Shown here: piece after piece, positions 36,691-49,100 of the stretch | Layout: the number at the start of each line of letters is the position of its first letter | Numbering within the stretch: the stretch's first letter is position 1 | Source: Liolophura sinensis | Taxonomy: Eukaryota; Mollusca; Polyplacophora; Chitonida; Chitonidae | Direction: 5' to 3' | Assembly (NCBI RefSeq): GCF_032854445.1 | Contig: NC_088300.1 | Coordinates: 43,829,682 to 43,893,681 of the forward strand | Length of the DNA stretch: 64,000 nucleotides | Translations under genes and position numbers: made by a program | The notes under the pieces: generated by a model | Databases searched by the model: none | The model's input: only the letters and a program-made list of their open reading frames with translations | Told to the model about the DNA's origin: nothing

Positions 36691-38640
36691 TAATTTTTGT
36701 GTGGAATGAGAAGAGAAAAAGGCACTACGTGAACAATTCTAAAGTGAAATCTGTTCCAAGACCTTAATCATATTTTTAACATTATTCATTATTCTTAACA
36801 TCGTTGTCCAGCTTACCTTTGAGTGGGGAAAATAGTTTATACAACATCCACATTTACACAGCTGGAATGGTGTCATGAATGTACTCAAAACATTTTGAAA
36901 AAAGTATCATGAACCAATCATTTTTCGGTAATTCTCTGGCCAGATTCACTTTAAGCAGTATAAGTACTGATGCTCTACCACCATACGGATATTAACAAAG
37001 ATTACTTGATTTTTATCTGCAAAGTTCGAATTACGAGATTTAAGGATTGTGTTATCTCCTTCACGCTTAAGGAGGCAGAAAAAAAATTAGTGGAGACTTC
37101 CGGTGTACATTATAAAGGATTACAGCATAGAGAGTAAAACCAGAGCGCTAATGACAGTGTGGTAGATGGCAAATGGTCACTCGTAACCAGTGAAATCCAT
37201 ATTCTACATACCGGTTCCTTGTCTTTTATATTAAATATTCTGAACTCCTATTTCCAGGTTATACACAGGTTAAATAAATGTTACCAGTGTAACATGGGTG
37301 ACATGTAATGAAACATATTCACCAACCATAACGCCCGTCAGGGTACAAATTCAGCTTTTATTCCGTTATTTGACACTCTCAACAAGTTACTTAAATTGTG
37401 ATTTGGAAGGTGAAGTGATATGACCATAACAATGGAATGACAAGAGCGTGACAAGCTAGCCTGGTAACAGCTGTAGATAAATTAGCAATCACACAAAGGA
37501 AACTGTGAAGCCACACATCAGTTTCTGGTAAACGGGTTAACTCCCTGTGGCTCGTATCAAGGGCTTTATTTAAGCGGAAATTGGTCTTCTGGAAGGTCTC
37601 CCCATCCGGAAGCGATCACCTGCAAAACACTGAAGATTTACGAAAGCCTTCTCGCTCATGCAACACTAGAGAGACTTAACATATCTACCGGTATTCCATT
37701 CAATGGCATGTCTTCTGCAGAGTTTATTTTCCTTAAACATGATAAGAAAAATAAGAAAATAATGCTTTCTGAAGCCACGTTTTCGTTTCCATTTTCTGCT
37801 TTGATGATGCTTGTCTAGATTGTATTGGTAAATCAACCATAATCAATGAAGCATTGTGTTTTCGCCTTGTCAAATCTGACATTATGTGGGATATTGAAAT
37901 TTCCGAAAAACAAACATAATGATTATTCGTCCAGTAAACCACATTAAGGCCAAACCTATTGCAAATCGCAAGTGACGTTCAGGAAATCCAACCAACCACA
38001 CAGATATGACAATAATGTCTTCATAATATAAACCATGAAACCCATACAAATATTTCTTCACATATTTCTTCAATGTACAGAGAGGCTTAATTGTATACAC
38101 TTCCATAAGGGGCAAATGTTTACTCGTGAAAATGATCAGTCAAACAATGCCTTGCATCTTGATTGGCGAAATTTGATGAAGGTGGTATGAAACCTTACCA
38201 CTAGACTGCATGGCAGACAAATAATTGCCCCTTAAACTTATGACCGACACTTTGTATTTTATGATGATTATCTCTTCCATCACTGCGCCCATCTAGTAGG
38301 TTTTGTCTTTATGGCTACACCCACACAATAGTAGAATTCGGTATAACAACACACACTATGAAGGTCGCTACAACAACTATCTTCTTCAGAACATTGCAAA
38401 GTCAAGCAAGAAATGGACTCCTCCATGGTAAATTTAATTTTCACCTCCTGCAACATGAAACATTAAACTAAGTCATTCTGAACAGGATAATATTTCACTT
38501 CCAGGAAATGTAGGGCGATCTTTGAAAGAATGTCTCAATTGACATTTGAAAAGCGTAAATGTTGACCCAGCCAGCCGGGAAGTCGACCACAAGGCTTTTT
38601 GGTCACTGAAGTCTACATTAGTTCGCGGTGAAGGCTATTC

Positions 38641-38913
38641 ATGCAGGAATTAGTGATGGCAGCTAATATTCTTTCCTGGTTGGTAATCATGTTTAATTTG
38701 ACTGCCAACCGAAATGGCCTAGTACCCAGGCTGATGGGCAACCAGGCCTTCACTTTTACAATGGTTCAAAGACATTGGGAAGTGACTGATATAAATGTCC
38801 CTAACATCTTATTGACAGTGGAAAGTGGTATTTTGGCTGATGTGTCTGGTATAAAACCATCAGTTACTAGAGCCTGGTCTTCTGTATCACGAGGCTGTCT
38901 AACTGATTATTAG
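38641..38913 (+). CDS. Weak open frame, 90 residues, probably not a gene
   Basis: It starts with a real ATG and has balanced composition with many purine-first codons, ending in TAG. I see no signal peptide with a clear cleavage site, no domain, and no splice or promoter support. It is listed because it is one of the few ATG-initiated frames over 80 codons outside repeats. Confidence 0.1.
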   Translation: MQELVMAANILSWLVIMFNLTANRNGLVPRLMGNQAFTFTMVQRHWEVTDINVPNILLTVESGILADVSGIKPSVTRAWSSVSRGCLTDY

Positions 38914-39073
38914 AGGAATCTTTGGCGTTTTTTTGGCTATGACTGTTTCATAATTTAAAAATCCTGCACTGTTCGTAATGCACCAGAATTTATGGGTAAA
39001 TTTAGGCCCAGCTACCCCGGTGACGAAAAGATCCTCAGCTCGATGCCTCGTATTGCTGTAGATAAATTTTTAT

Positions 39074-39584
39074 CACCTGTGACCAGAACTTATACTGCTA
39101 TAAACCTAGTTTGTTTTACTTGTGACCAGAACTTGAACTGCAGTAGATCCAGTTTGTTTCACTTTTGACCAGGACTTGAACTGCAGTAGATCCAGTTTGC
39201 AACACCTGTGACCAGAACTTGAACTGCAGTAGATCCAGTTTGTAACACCTGTGACCAGAACTTGAACTGCAGTAGATCCAGTTTGTAACACCTGTGACCA
39301 GAACTTGAACTGCAGTAGATCCAGTTTGTAGCACCTGTGACCAGAACTTGTACTGCAATAGAGCCACTTTAGATTACTTATGATTAGAATTTATACTCAG
39401 TAGATTAAATTTGTTTCACCTGTGACCAGAACTGGCACTGCTGCAGATCGTGTGTATCGTCCGCGACCAGAGCTTATAATGGTGTAAATCCAGTTTATTT
39501 GGTCTGTGATAAGAATTTACTGCTGTAGATCCAGAACTTGTACTGCTGTAGATGAAGTTTGTAATGTCCGTGAACAGAACCTGC
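39074..39584. repeat. 43-bp minisatellite, about twelve units
   Basis: Core units start at 39203, 39246, 39289 and 39332 and read CACCTGTGACCAGAACTTGA followed by ACTGCAGTAGATCCAGTTTG. The central four or five are nearly identical, while units at both ends are progressively diverged (for example CGTCCGCGACCAGAGC near 39455). This is the pattern of an array homogenised from its middle. Open frames on the minus strand (for example 39116-39367) are the array. Confidence 0.95.
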
Positions 39585-39859
39585 ATTCAATCAAGCCCTA
39601 CGGCCAATTCCACAAAGTCGTTTCTAACTTAAGTCAAAATTTAACATCTTTCCAAAAAGCTCAGCTTTTGGTTCTGAAAGTGGAAATTTAAATACATTTG
39701 GCTATTACATTACAAGATAAACTGATGAGGTGGACAAAATTTTACTTCATTAAACCGAAAAATAATCTTTAAGAATGTATCTCACATTTTGGTTTAAGTG
39801 AGAAATCTTTTTGTGGAATGGGTGTTTCACCGATAATGATTATTTTGTGCTGTTTTATA

Positions 39860-39932
39860 CTCAGTCTCTTCCAACCAGCAATAAAACAGTACCGGTACGG
39901 CGTTAAACAACTTCCAATTGATCAATCAATCA
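39860..39932 (+). mobile_element. SINE-like 3'-end fragment
   Basis: ACCAGCAATAAAACAGTACC, GGTACGGCGTTAAACAAC and a tail of CAATCAATCA resemble a SINE 3' end of a variant with a GTTAAAC and (CAAT) ending. Confidence 0.5.
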
Positions 39933-40789
39933 CTTCAGGAGAATTCTTCCCGACTTCAGCAAACCGTTCGTGCACGAGTAGTAGTTAGTGGCTGAATAGA
40001 AGGTTGATAAAAGGAGTTCAGAACAATATTAGGGCATGTATCTGGTCACGTGTAAAGGTTAAAGCACGGCAATTAAACAAAAGTGTGCATCGGTGAAACG
40101 AATCCGGTTCCACATACTATAACGAAAAATTGCGCCATCAAAGTTCTTAATGATATATAACATAATAATATAACAATTCTTTATTTCAGACTGAATAGCC
40201 TTAAGATTACAGGGCATTAAAGTAATTATTCACTGTGATTTCTATACGTAAATCTATGCTATTGTAAATCGCTAGTATCCGTGAAGAAGGTTACTTTAGT
40301 GTAATAGCAAATATTCTAAGACAAGGGTGCAAATTGTGAACCGGGGCCCAGTTGCTCAAAAGTGTTTGAAGACTTAATACCAGATTTAAGTTTTGGCCCA
40401 ATCTTCGATTTTGCACTTAGCCTAAATATAATTGCGTAGCTATGTATTACATATTGTCCAAAGTTAGTTTTGGACAACTGCATTGTCTGCTGAGTTTGGA
40501 TAAAATTTTATAAGTTTAAAATACGTAATATGACCCCTGATACCCCTATTAGCTAGTATACTTTGGAACAACTGGATCATGATCGCATGAGCTTGTCGAC
40601 AAGGTCAACTGAAAGGTATAAAACACAGAATTTTATTCCTTTTCTGAGATGAGGCGGACGTGTGTATGTAGATACAATGATATAAAACTATTATTCTCCT
40701 AACCTGTATGTCTTTATAGCAGACAGATTTCCGTCTGCACCTGTTTATTTCTTGAATAAAGTTTAACCTCATATTCAAGTTCTTTTCTC

Positions 40790-41056
40790 TTATTCGCCGG
40801 TGGCCAGGTTATAGTTGGGAGAAACTAGTTTAGAACCATCTATTACATCCTGATCTACAGCCAAATGCTTGAGAGCGGAATTTGAGTCTGTGGCCTGGTT
40901 GGCCCATTTGGTGCTGCGGGAAAAAATTAAACGCTTAATGGCAATGGACCCTAATAAACGAGGACCCTGTGTATGCCATATTAATTTCATACAGCTGACT
41001 GCCTCCGGTTCCAGACATTTCTTCGAGCTAAGTGAACTGGAGCGTAAGGGCAACGT
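40790..41056 (-). CDS. Candidate orphan exon or open frame, about 88 codons
   Basis: Open from after a TGA to a TAA, with no ATG at the 5' end, so any coding role would be as an exon or a broken gene. Third positions are again relatively GC-rich. The peptide contains KCLEPEAVSCMKLIWHTQGP and SALKHLAVDQDVIDGSKLVS. I recognise no family. The opposite strand also carries a 64-codon frame in the same place, so one may be a shadow of the other. Confidence 0.15.
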   Translation of the reverse strand, partial: TLPLRSSSLSSKKCLEPEAVSCMKLIWHTQGPRLLGSIAIKRLIFSRSTKWANQATDSNSALKHLAVDQDVIDGSKLVSPNYNLATGE

Positions 41057-41313
41057 TCACTAAGGCGACAACATATGATAGACAAAACTATGCGGTCCTT
41101 TGTAGGAAGGCATTATGTAAATTAAGAATTATTAAATTAGGAATGTAAGCGCGATTCCCTTAGCCATGGTTTTATAATTCCCTGTTCGTTTTACATGTTA
41201 TGAAAAAAATATCTCCTTTTAGAAAAATGATGTCCCATGGCAAATAAAATATGACAGGCAGGTGGGACTGTCCATTAGTGTTGACAACCCGGGACTTCAT
41301 TCCTCAGACTAAA

Positions 41314-41327
41314 CCCCCCCCCCCCCC
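41314..41327. repeat. Homopolymer tract of 14 C
   Basis: An uninterrupted C run on the plus strand. It also lies inside an antisense open frame (41275-41562) that I do not regard as coding. Confidence 0.9.
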
Positions 41328-41653
41328 GTTCTGTGAAGGATAGAGCTGAGACAATATTTCGAACGTTCAGGCAATTACAAGACTTCGCCCCACAGCATGC
41401 AATATAACACGTAACATATGAAACAACGCAATACCACGTTCCGTTACTATTAACTGTCAGCGAAGATGTCGGGAACGTCAACAGAACCCTCCGTGGATTG
41501 GCACAAGAGCTCCACAGATTGCTGACAATGTTTTTATAGTTAACGCAAGAATCGAACAACAAATGATTCTTATAAAACAGAGGCTCAGAGCGTATTTATA
41601 TCTTAGATGCCTTGCGCCAATATGTGGAGTTTATTGTTCTACACCTAATATCA

Positions 41654-41908
41654 AGGTGTCCGTGGCCCAGTTGTTAGCGTGCTAGCGTAGAATAATGCCT
41701 CTCACCAATACGATATTAAGCGTGAGTTCAAGTTCAGCTCACGCTGGCTTCCTCTCCGTTCGTTGTCTGCCACCAATTTGAGAATAGTCGTAGGATTCCA
41801 CCAGGCTCCGTTTGCTTTCGTCCCGTCATTACTCAGATCGTCGTTGTGTAAGTGAAATATTCTCCAGTAATCACCACTCTAATAAATAAATAAATAAATA
41901 AATAAATA
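41654..41908 (+). mobile_element. tRNA-derived SINE, diverged but nearly full length
   Basis: The head is GTGTCCGTGGCCCAGTTGTT with GTGCTAGCG; box B-like GTTCAAGTTCA is at 41726-41736; then CTCACGCTGGCTTCCTCTCC, TAAGTGAAATATTCTCCAG and a long AAAT tail (about 41880-41908). Its middle is more altered than in the 45.4-kb copy. Confidence 0.8.
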
Positions 41909-41934
41909 TATCCAAATGTTTTATCAAGTTACAA

Positions 41935-42182
41935 AGCGAATGTAGAAAGAAATTCGCTGCAATGGTATTGGGAAAAAGAAACAAGAGAAAACATGTTTCT
42001 TGTTTTATCATTCACAAACACCGTTTGATTATAACCAGCGTATATCGGTTAGGTAGCGACAGCGAATGGAGAAAAAATAGTAACAATGCGATTAGAAAAA
42101 AAACAAACAAGAAAAACGTTCCTTATTGTTATCATTCTCGGATACCAGTTGATTATAACTAGCATATATTGTTTAGGTAGCG
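41935..42182. repeat. 124-bp tandem duplication, two diverged copies
   Basis: AGGTAGCGAC at 42051 and AGGTAGCGCC at 42175 end two copies of one unit. Paired blocks are TTATCATTC / TTATCATTC, GTTTGATTATAACCAGCGTA / GTTGATTATAACTAGCATA and the preceding AACAAGA-rich segment. The copies differ at many positions, so the duplication is old. Confidence 0.85.
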
Positions 42183-45100
42183 CCAGTTTTGGGACAGTTA
42201 AAGAAGACGCATGTAAGCGGTAGGAATTAGTCTTTCAAAACCTAGTAAAGCTTGCTGGGGTCGACCGGGAACAGATATGACAAATGGTGAAACAAATGAC
42301 AATTTGGGCAATAACGTGAAATATGAATATTTAATGGGAATGAGATGAGCGGCTTAATCAGCAGAAGGGACGTGCATAGTAACTGGAGTTCAGGGAGAGA
42401 TAACCCGCGTGTATCTATGTCTTCCTCATCCATGTGTTATGTCCGACCGCATTAGGGCAGCCACGCAGATAATACCTAGGCATAAGCGCGGATTACGAGA
42501 GTATCGTGATGCGTCAGCCTCTCACACATCCAGCTGAGCTGTATTGCCCTGCTAAGTCATTGACGCGATTGCTATATACCCAGAACCATACTGTAGACAG
42601 AACACATTGAGCGGTTCATCAAATTATCAATTACATACGGTAATTGAGTGTCCGAAAACTTGTTTATTTATAAAAATGTCGTATAAGTTTCAAATCACCG
42701 GGGATCGTCTATTGTAATTTTTTTAACGTAATTGTCCCATCAAGTTGAGGAAAATTAAGGAGAATTTCCTCCTTAAGGCTTAGCTAGGTAGAGGATGGTT
42801 GGGATCGTATCAATAGATGCACAGCTGGATAATGCTGATGTATGGGGTATCAAGAATGCAAACAGCCGGAAAAAACACGGTAGAGAGGTATGGTAGAAAC
42901 TTCGAATAAAGCCATGTAAAAAGAACTTTCATTCAAATAAACTTCCCGTTATTCAGGTCATCAAGTACGAGGAGATGTACCTCCAGATGCTGGTTAACAG
43001 AGCTATTCTTACTCAACGCTGATTTTCACGACATCAATTGCAGCTTTTAAACACCCTGACGATGTAACATCGCTCATTTCACCTTCTCACAAATCACACT
43101 CCGATGGATGTTTAACAGTGACGGCATCATTCCGAAGATCGTATCATTTCTTTCTAAAAAGTGTCATCCCGCAGTTTGACTGATTAGAAATTAGCGCCTA
43201 TAGTGCTGGAGTAGATTCCCCTGAAAAAAGCCCCATGTCCTGAAGAAAAAGTTGATTGAATGTACCTTATTGATCGAGTCTTGGTTGTCCTGATAAGTCT
43301 GGAGCTCCAGGGGATTCTGGAACTTTTGTTCGCTACCTGATAATATTTTTTGAAATGGAGGCAATAGGCCTTGATCTAATGTCCACAATCATTGGATCCC
43401 AGAGGGAATAGCACTAAACAGCGATCTAAAGGGGACATTTATGCATGGCTTGTACGCCCAGCTTTTCACTCGGAGCACTTCCCATCTCAAACCCCCTACA
43501 TCCACGCTGTTTTTTCCAATATACGGAACACATCCACATGTTCGTAAGTCTACTGGGTCATACGTAAAGCGATTTGAAGCATTTGTTTTAGCGCATTGTA
43601 AACTAAAACATATTACTCGAAAGTGTAGAAGTAAGGAAAATTGTAGAAACTCGATTATCATTGGATAGAATTGCGCTCTTTGTAAGGATTGGTAGAGTGA
43701 CAGACAATCAACAGAAAGAAATAATTACATTGTACACTGTGAGTTGTGTTATTACAGTGGGTGTATGTACATGTATCGCTAAACTGTCGCCAAAAGTAAG
43801 TTGTTCAGGTTTTCTGAGGTGATGTGATAATATAACCGCTATGATACCCGTATCACCTTCAGCAGTATACCACGTTAATAATCGCAAGACCATATTCCAA
43901 AACAATGTTAGAGACAAACCACAAAAGACCTACAAAGATATTAAAAATAAGTCAAGTAAAGAGAAGTCATAGTGTTAGACGATGTCTAGACATTCAAAAT
44001 GTTTTAGCCGCATAAATTTAATTAGGATCCAAAATGCTCATCATGCTAAAACTAGCATAAGTTGTCATGATTAAAAAATATCTCCCGAGCTATCAGTGCT
44101 AAAAGGGGATGGAAACTATCTAACATGACCATATCACTCTTTCATGTCCTGCTGCCTTATTGCCAAGCACAACGCTTTCCACGTGTTTACAGAAATTACA
44201 TTGTAAATGCAGAATTGGAACGATATCTCGGTAAAACAAAATTAAAAATAAGTGACGATAAATTTCTGTTATTCTCAACAAAATTGCCTGCAAGATATTA
44301 ACAGTAAATATATCTGTTGTGCATGAAGAACCAGTCGTTTTGTCGTGATACAGTTATCTGTTATCGTGTACACGTTGGTGAACATAAACCAAGGAATGTA
44401 CAGGTGTTAGTAACGTTGTTTCAAGACATAGGGTGTATATTTATTTTTTATTTGTTTACTTGGTGTTACATTTGTACTCAAGAATGTTAACAGATTGGGA
44501 AAAAGCCTAGAAAAAAAACACCCCAGCTCAGAAGCATCTCTAAGAAGTTTTTCATATAAGTCTATAAGTACCGTTAGGCCTTCACGCAATGAGTGTTTAG
44601 ACGTGTCTTTTTGTAACTTACATCCGTATGTGAATAATTGAAAGTTTATTAAACGATCTCGAGGGGTAGTTATACTAAATCCAAGACAACATTTATAACG
44701 ACTTCCACGGAAAAGTGAGAAAAGACAAGCAGAATGCACCATCGTTATTATTAGAAAAACAATAAAAAAATTTTCCAGTAATATTTAGTCTTCAAATCGT
44801 AGATGAAATTATTGCTTTTTTTTAATGGAAGGCTTTTTCTCGGTCTCGCTGTGACTGCAATTGTCCACACAAAAATAGAACCAGAAGATGCCTGCTGATA
44901 CGTGTATACAAATCTATTGTGTTTGTTGTATAGCGAGAACAAATTGTATTGTTTGATAGCAAATGAAATGCTTACAGGTATTTCCGTAAATAATGTCTGG
45001 TTTCAAACGTGGATCGATAAACTTGTCCTTACTGGACACATGTTAAGATAGCATCGATTGTCTTGCTTATTCAACAGGTTTACAAACAAAAGCTGGATTA

Positions 45101-45397
45101 TTGATAATTATAGAAATTCTAAATGAATATACTTAAGAACGCCCCTCCCCCCGTATTTTCCATCCAGGCTCGACTGGCGTATTGTTTGCAAAGACGTTTT
45201 CAAATCAGAATTAAAACACAGATATTTGTTTTCCACATTTTCATGAAGGTAACAAATTTCTATGGGAGCACCGGGCTTTAACTGTGTTAAGTTTTATCAA
45301 GATTAAAATAATAGTCGTAAGCATTAAACTACTGTATGAAATTGGTCTCGTTGGAGTATTGTTGGATTGTGCAGTGACAACACTCTAGATATTGTAA
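42183..45397. other. No convincing gene
   Basis: Several frames of 60-111 codons, none with a recognised domain. No dispersed repeat was identified. Confidence 0.45.
44407..44742 (-). CDS. Weak open frame, 111 residues, probably not a gene
   Basis: A real ATG start (MVHSACLFSLFRGSR) to TAA. Third positions are AT-rich like the surrounding DNA, and no domain, signal peptide or splice signal is apparent. It is listed only as one of the longest ATG-initiated frames outside the GPCR. Confidence 0.08.
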   Translation of the reverse strand: MVHSACLFSLFRGSRYKCCLGFSITTPRDRLINFQLFTYGCKLQKDTSKHSLREGLTVLIDLYEKLLRDASELGCFFSRLFPNLLTFLSTNVTPSKQIKNKYTPYVLKQRY

Positions 45398-46110
45398 GAT
45401 GTGAGATTCTCAGCCTGACTCAAATGTGGCTTAATTTATTTATTTGATTGGTGTTTTACGCCGTACTCAAGAATATTTCACTTATACGACGGCGGCCAGC
45501 ATTATGGTGGGTGGAAACCGGGCACAGCCCGGGGGAAACCCACGACCATCCGCAGGTTGCTGGCAGACCTTCCCACGTACGGCCGGAGAGGAAGCCAGCA
45601 TGAGCTGGACTTGAACTCACAGCGACCGCATTGGTGAGAGGCTTCTGGGTCATTACGCTGCGCTAGCGCGCTAACCGACTGAGAAATATGGCTTAACGTT
45701 CTGAGGTTTGTGTTGTCGGTTGTGAAATTTTCCTCCTCTCGCCAATGACTTGACGGTGAGATTTATCAGTTGAGCAGTGACTTTCATCAAGGTTGGGCTG
45801 AGGCTCAAAACGTCGGGAGATCTATCAAGAGTGGTGTGATTTCCATCCAGGCGAGCCTGGCTTAATATCCTGAGGTTTATCAGGTGAGGTGTGATTTTCA
45901 CCCAGACCCGACTGTTGCTTAGTGTCCTGAGGTTTATCAAGTGAGGTGTGATTTTCATCTAGGTCCGACTGTGGTCTGATGTTCATGAGGTGTGATTTTC
46001 ATCCAGGCTTAATATCCTGAGGTTTATCAATTAAGGGGTGAAATTTTCATCCACGCCCGACTGTGGCTTAACTTTTCGAGGCCTATGACGTGAGGTGTTA
46101 GATTATCCTT
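45398..46110. repeat. 57-bp minisatellite interrupted by a SINE
   Basis: Units read CTGAGGTTTATCAAGTGAGG, TGTGATTTTCATC, then CCGACTGTGGCTTAA. Clear unit starts are 45871, 45928, 45986 (with a deletion), 46018 and 46076; older, more diverged units precede them. The array begins left of the SINE, at the GTGAGATTCTCAGCCTGACT near 45400, and resumes right of it with GGCTTAACGTTCTGAGGTTT, so the SINE at 45435-45684 inserted inside it. Confidence 0.88.
45435..45684 (-). mobile_element. Near-full-length tRNA-derived SINE, reverse orientation
   Basis: The best-preserved long copy of the family in this window. In plus-strand order: tail TTATTTATTTGAT, GGTGTTTTACGCCGTACTCA, AGAATATTTCACTTATACGA, CCAGCATTATGGTGGG, the GC-rich core ending GGGGGAAACCCACGACC, TTCCCACGTACGGCCGG, reversed box B TGGACTTGAAC at 45606-45616, and reversed head GCGCTAACCGACTGAG. 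About ten bases of the head are missing. The flanks match at 11 of 12 bases (AATGTGGCTTAA at 45423, AATATGGCTTAA at 45685), consistent with a target-site duplication. Confidence 0.93.
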
Positions 46111-49100
46111 TTGCCTCACTCAGTAAATGTTACTGCGTGGAATTAGGAAAAATACTAAATAGATTTTTGCTCCTTCACCCAAATAAGTCATCGGACAAAA
46201 CTTCTAACACCAAATACCATCCGCAAGGATTATCTCTTATGATAAGAATGCCATGAGTAAAGACCATTGGGTGAGTTTATTAGTGGTCATATTGCTGTGC
46301 TCACAAAGGGCGCTGGGATCGGAAAACGTGTTACTATGTATATTTTGATCCTACGTGAGATAATTACCTTCTTGGAATAGACTGTATTTCCTGAAACATC
46401 AGCAATGCGCCGGTGATATCACGCCTCTGGCTACATCCATGGCATAGGCGTAAAGCCCACAGTAGCGTCTAGTGAAACTTTTATTTCAGGCTCGAATGGA
46501 TCTTATGGGATTGAGTCAATATTTTACCCGCGGGTTTTTTCCGACTGGGTACTTTTTAACTATGGAATACTTCAGCATGGTCTGGGAATGAGCTTGAAAT
46601 GAGAGCTTCTCGTGATGCCTGCCATTATAGTGGCTGAGGTGATTCTGGCGATACCACCGGTTAACTGGGCCAACTCAACCAGTCGGAGGGGGACATGTTG
46701 GGATAAGCAAATGTAACGATCGCGGGCGGCTTAAGAGCAACTTCTTAGAGCGGGAGGTGTTACTGGGGAAAAAAGGCCCTAGACATTTTGACGAATGGTC
46801 TACACCATAGTAATTGACAGTCATCATTTCAGCAGTCTCTGTTGTAATTACTGAGAATCACACGGTTAGCAGTCGCCGGGGCATTTACAGCGCTTGAGAT
46901 CCAATGGTAGACATCAATGTTCAGTGCGTACTGAGAGTGCCCTTGATTAACCCAGAGGCTCCAATGACACTACCTCCGCGGATAACCTTGAAAACTTTGT
47001 CTTCGAATTATTCCCCACAGGAAGCATCGATATAGCGCACTTGAATATACATGATTCCACTCACATCAGAATTATTTTCACCTCCTCTACGAGCTGTCCG
47101 TAAGCTGTCATAGAGTTGAAGGTTTAACGGGCTTACCGTATGATAGACGCAGACAACAAGTTAAAGCTGTCATGGCATGACTTAAGGGGGTTGGACACTT
47201 TGGTTCATCCCAAAGTAGCTGTTGAAAACTACAGAAGACATTCTCAGTTTTTGCCGATGGCTCGTTTATTTTGAAGCTGACCAACAACGACGGTTTATGC
47301 TCCTTTAGTGCTTGGACATGTAAAGGGAATAACGGCTTTCGTAGAGTCACCGCAGCTTTTACGCGGTTCTCAACAAATACTAAGCGTAGGCTAGCCATCT
47401 TGGGAAATCAGTCAGAAAAAATTCTTATTTAACTCGCGTCTGTCTCTAGAGTGGTGTACCTGAGTCCGGGAATACGGTCCTAGGCGAAACAGGTAAATGT
47501 CTGATCCACGTTAATACGGTGAAGAAAATACTAGTATGATGACATGCAGGCGTTATATTGGGGAAGAAAATATAACGCAGATGTTTGACTAAAACATCTG
47601 GTAAGATGAATTAGTCTGACCTTTTAAATTGAAATAAACATTGAAATATTTGAAACAACTAGATATGACTGCATTTCCAGCCTTACGTGACAGCTTGTTT
47701 TGATGATTGTCTCAGAAAAGTTTAAATTATAATGCGCTCATCGATTTCCATGCTCTTGATAAAGAATAATTTACTAATTTCGGAATTGACATTAGAAAAG
47801 AACAAAAGAAAAATGCTAAAAAAAAAACGCTCAGAAGTTTGCAAAAGATTGATTGTTATCTTGCTATGATTTTTAGACCAACATGTTTATATACAATTTT
47901 TCTTCTTGGTTTTTCTTTGTTAGACTCTTTCAACCTTCTCTTTTCACGCAGTTTATTATTATTTCAGAACATAATACGTTTTAAATGTGAATTTTAACTT
48001 TTAATGTCTCATTAGCTTTCCCGTTATAGTGTTTCTGCATCTCAGGGTTTACGCGTGAAAGAATATTTAACGAACACAATTAAAGTCAACTGTTTAAGTA
48101 TTCGGAGGAATTCCCTTCACGCAATTAGGACACAGAGAGTAATCAATTGAAAATGCCCCATGGCCAAAGGTGCAAAATGTGGGCTAAATCAGCTCCAAGG
48201 TTTCCAGCAAATTAACACTGAAATGAGGCCACCCGCGAGCCAGATATGAAATAGACAGCTCTCCCTGGCTTTGGCGAACTGACACAATCTCCACATAGCG
48301 TAGTTTTGTACAAACGATTCAGTCTCCACAGTTGAAAGCAGGGCTAAGTAAGGAACAAAGGAACGTATATTTGTTTCCCTTTGAAGACCGAGTTATATTT
48401 TCATTTGTACATTGTCTCGTAGATTCTTTGTCACACTTGTACACTGTTCAAATGGTCTGATAAACCTTCAATGGCCAATGACTATGTAATGAGCAGCCTA
48501 CTTCCGATTAAAACTTCCAAAAACAAAACAAATTTGACTACATGTAGACAGATTGTGGATATTAAATTGTCATCCTGGAAAGAATCTACTATACCTGCTA
48601 ATTCTATAAAATTCAAATGTGCTCCTCTAACGTGGCCCACATGTTCTCAGAAAAACGTCTAGCTGTAAGCAACATCGGATTTCCTACCAGTGCCATTATT
48701 TTCAAGTGATTTCTTCAGATTGACCGCCAGAGTCAGACAGAGGGCATTCCAGTGAATCTAAGAAAAGAAAGAATTCACAAGCCTGTCAGGGGAGCGAAGG
48801 GTTGACCTTGTGGGTCACAACTGGAAGTCGCCTGGGTGCACAATATTAATGGTCCATTGTGACGGCTCTGGCGTGTCCAACTAAAGCTCACATCTCCAGA
48901 AAAACTTTCGGTAACCTCTCCGGTGTTAATAAATAGACATATGTATTGAGTTCATATTTCTGCGAGATATGATCAGAAAACGCTCTGGTTATAAAGCTAC
49001 ACCCACTCACAGGGCCGTAATCAATCAATGTACAGCAGTGAGTGACCAATCTGTAAGGGCTCAGTTAAGGGACGGCCAAACTCTCTTCAGGATATTACGG

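Noticed and set aside
39106-39367. Minus-strand repeat protein with Tyr-Lys-Leu-Asp motifs
   Set aside because: It is the 43-bp minisatellite translated; 43 is not a multiple of three, so units are read in changing frames.
46505-46560. Possible SINE core near CCCGCGGGTTTTTTCCGACTG
   Set aside because: The match to the SINE core is too short and no flanking SINE blocks are present.
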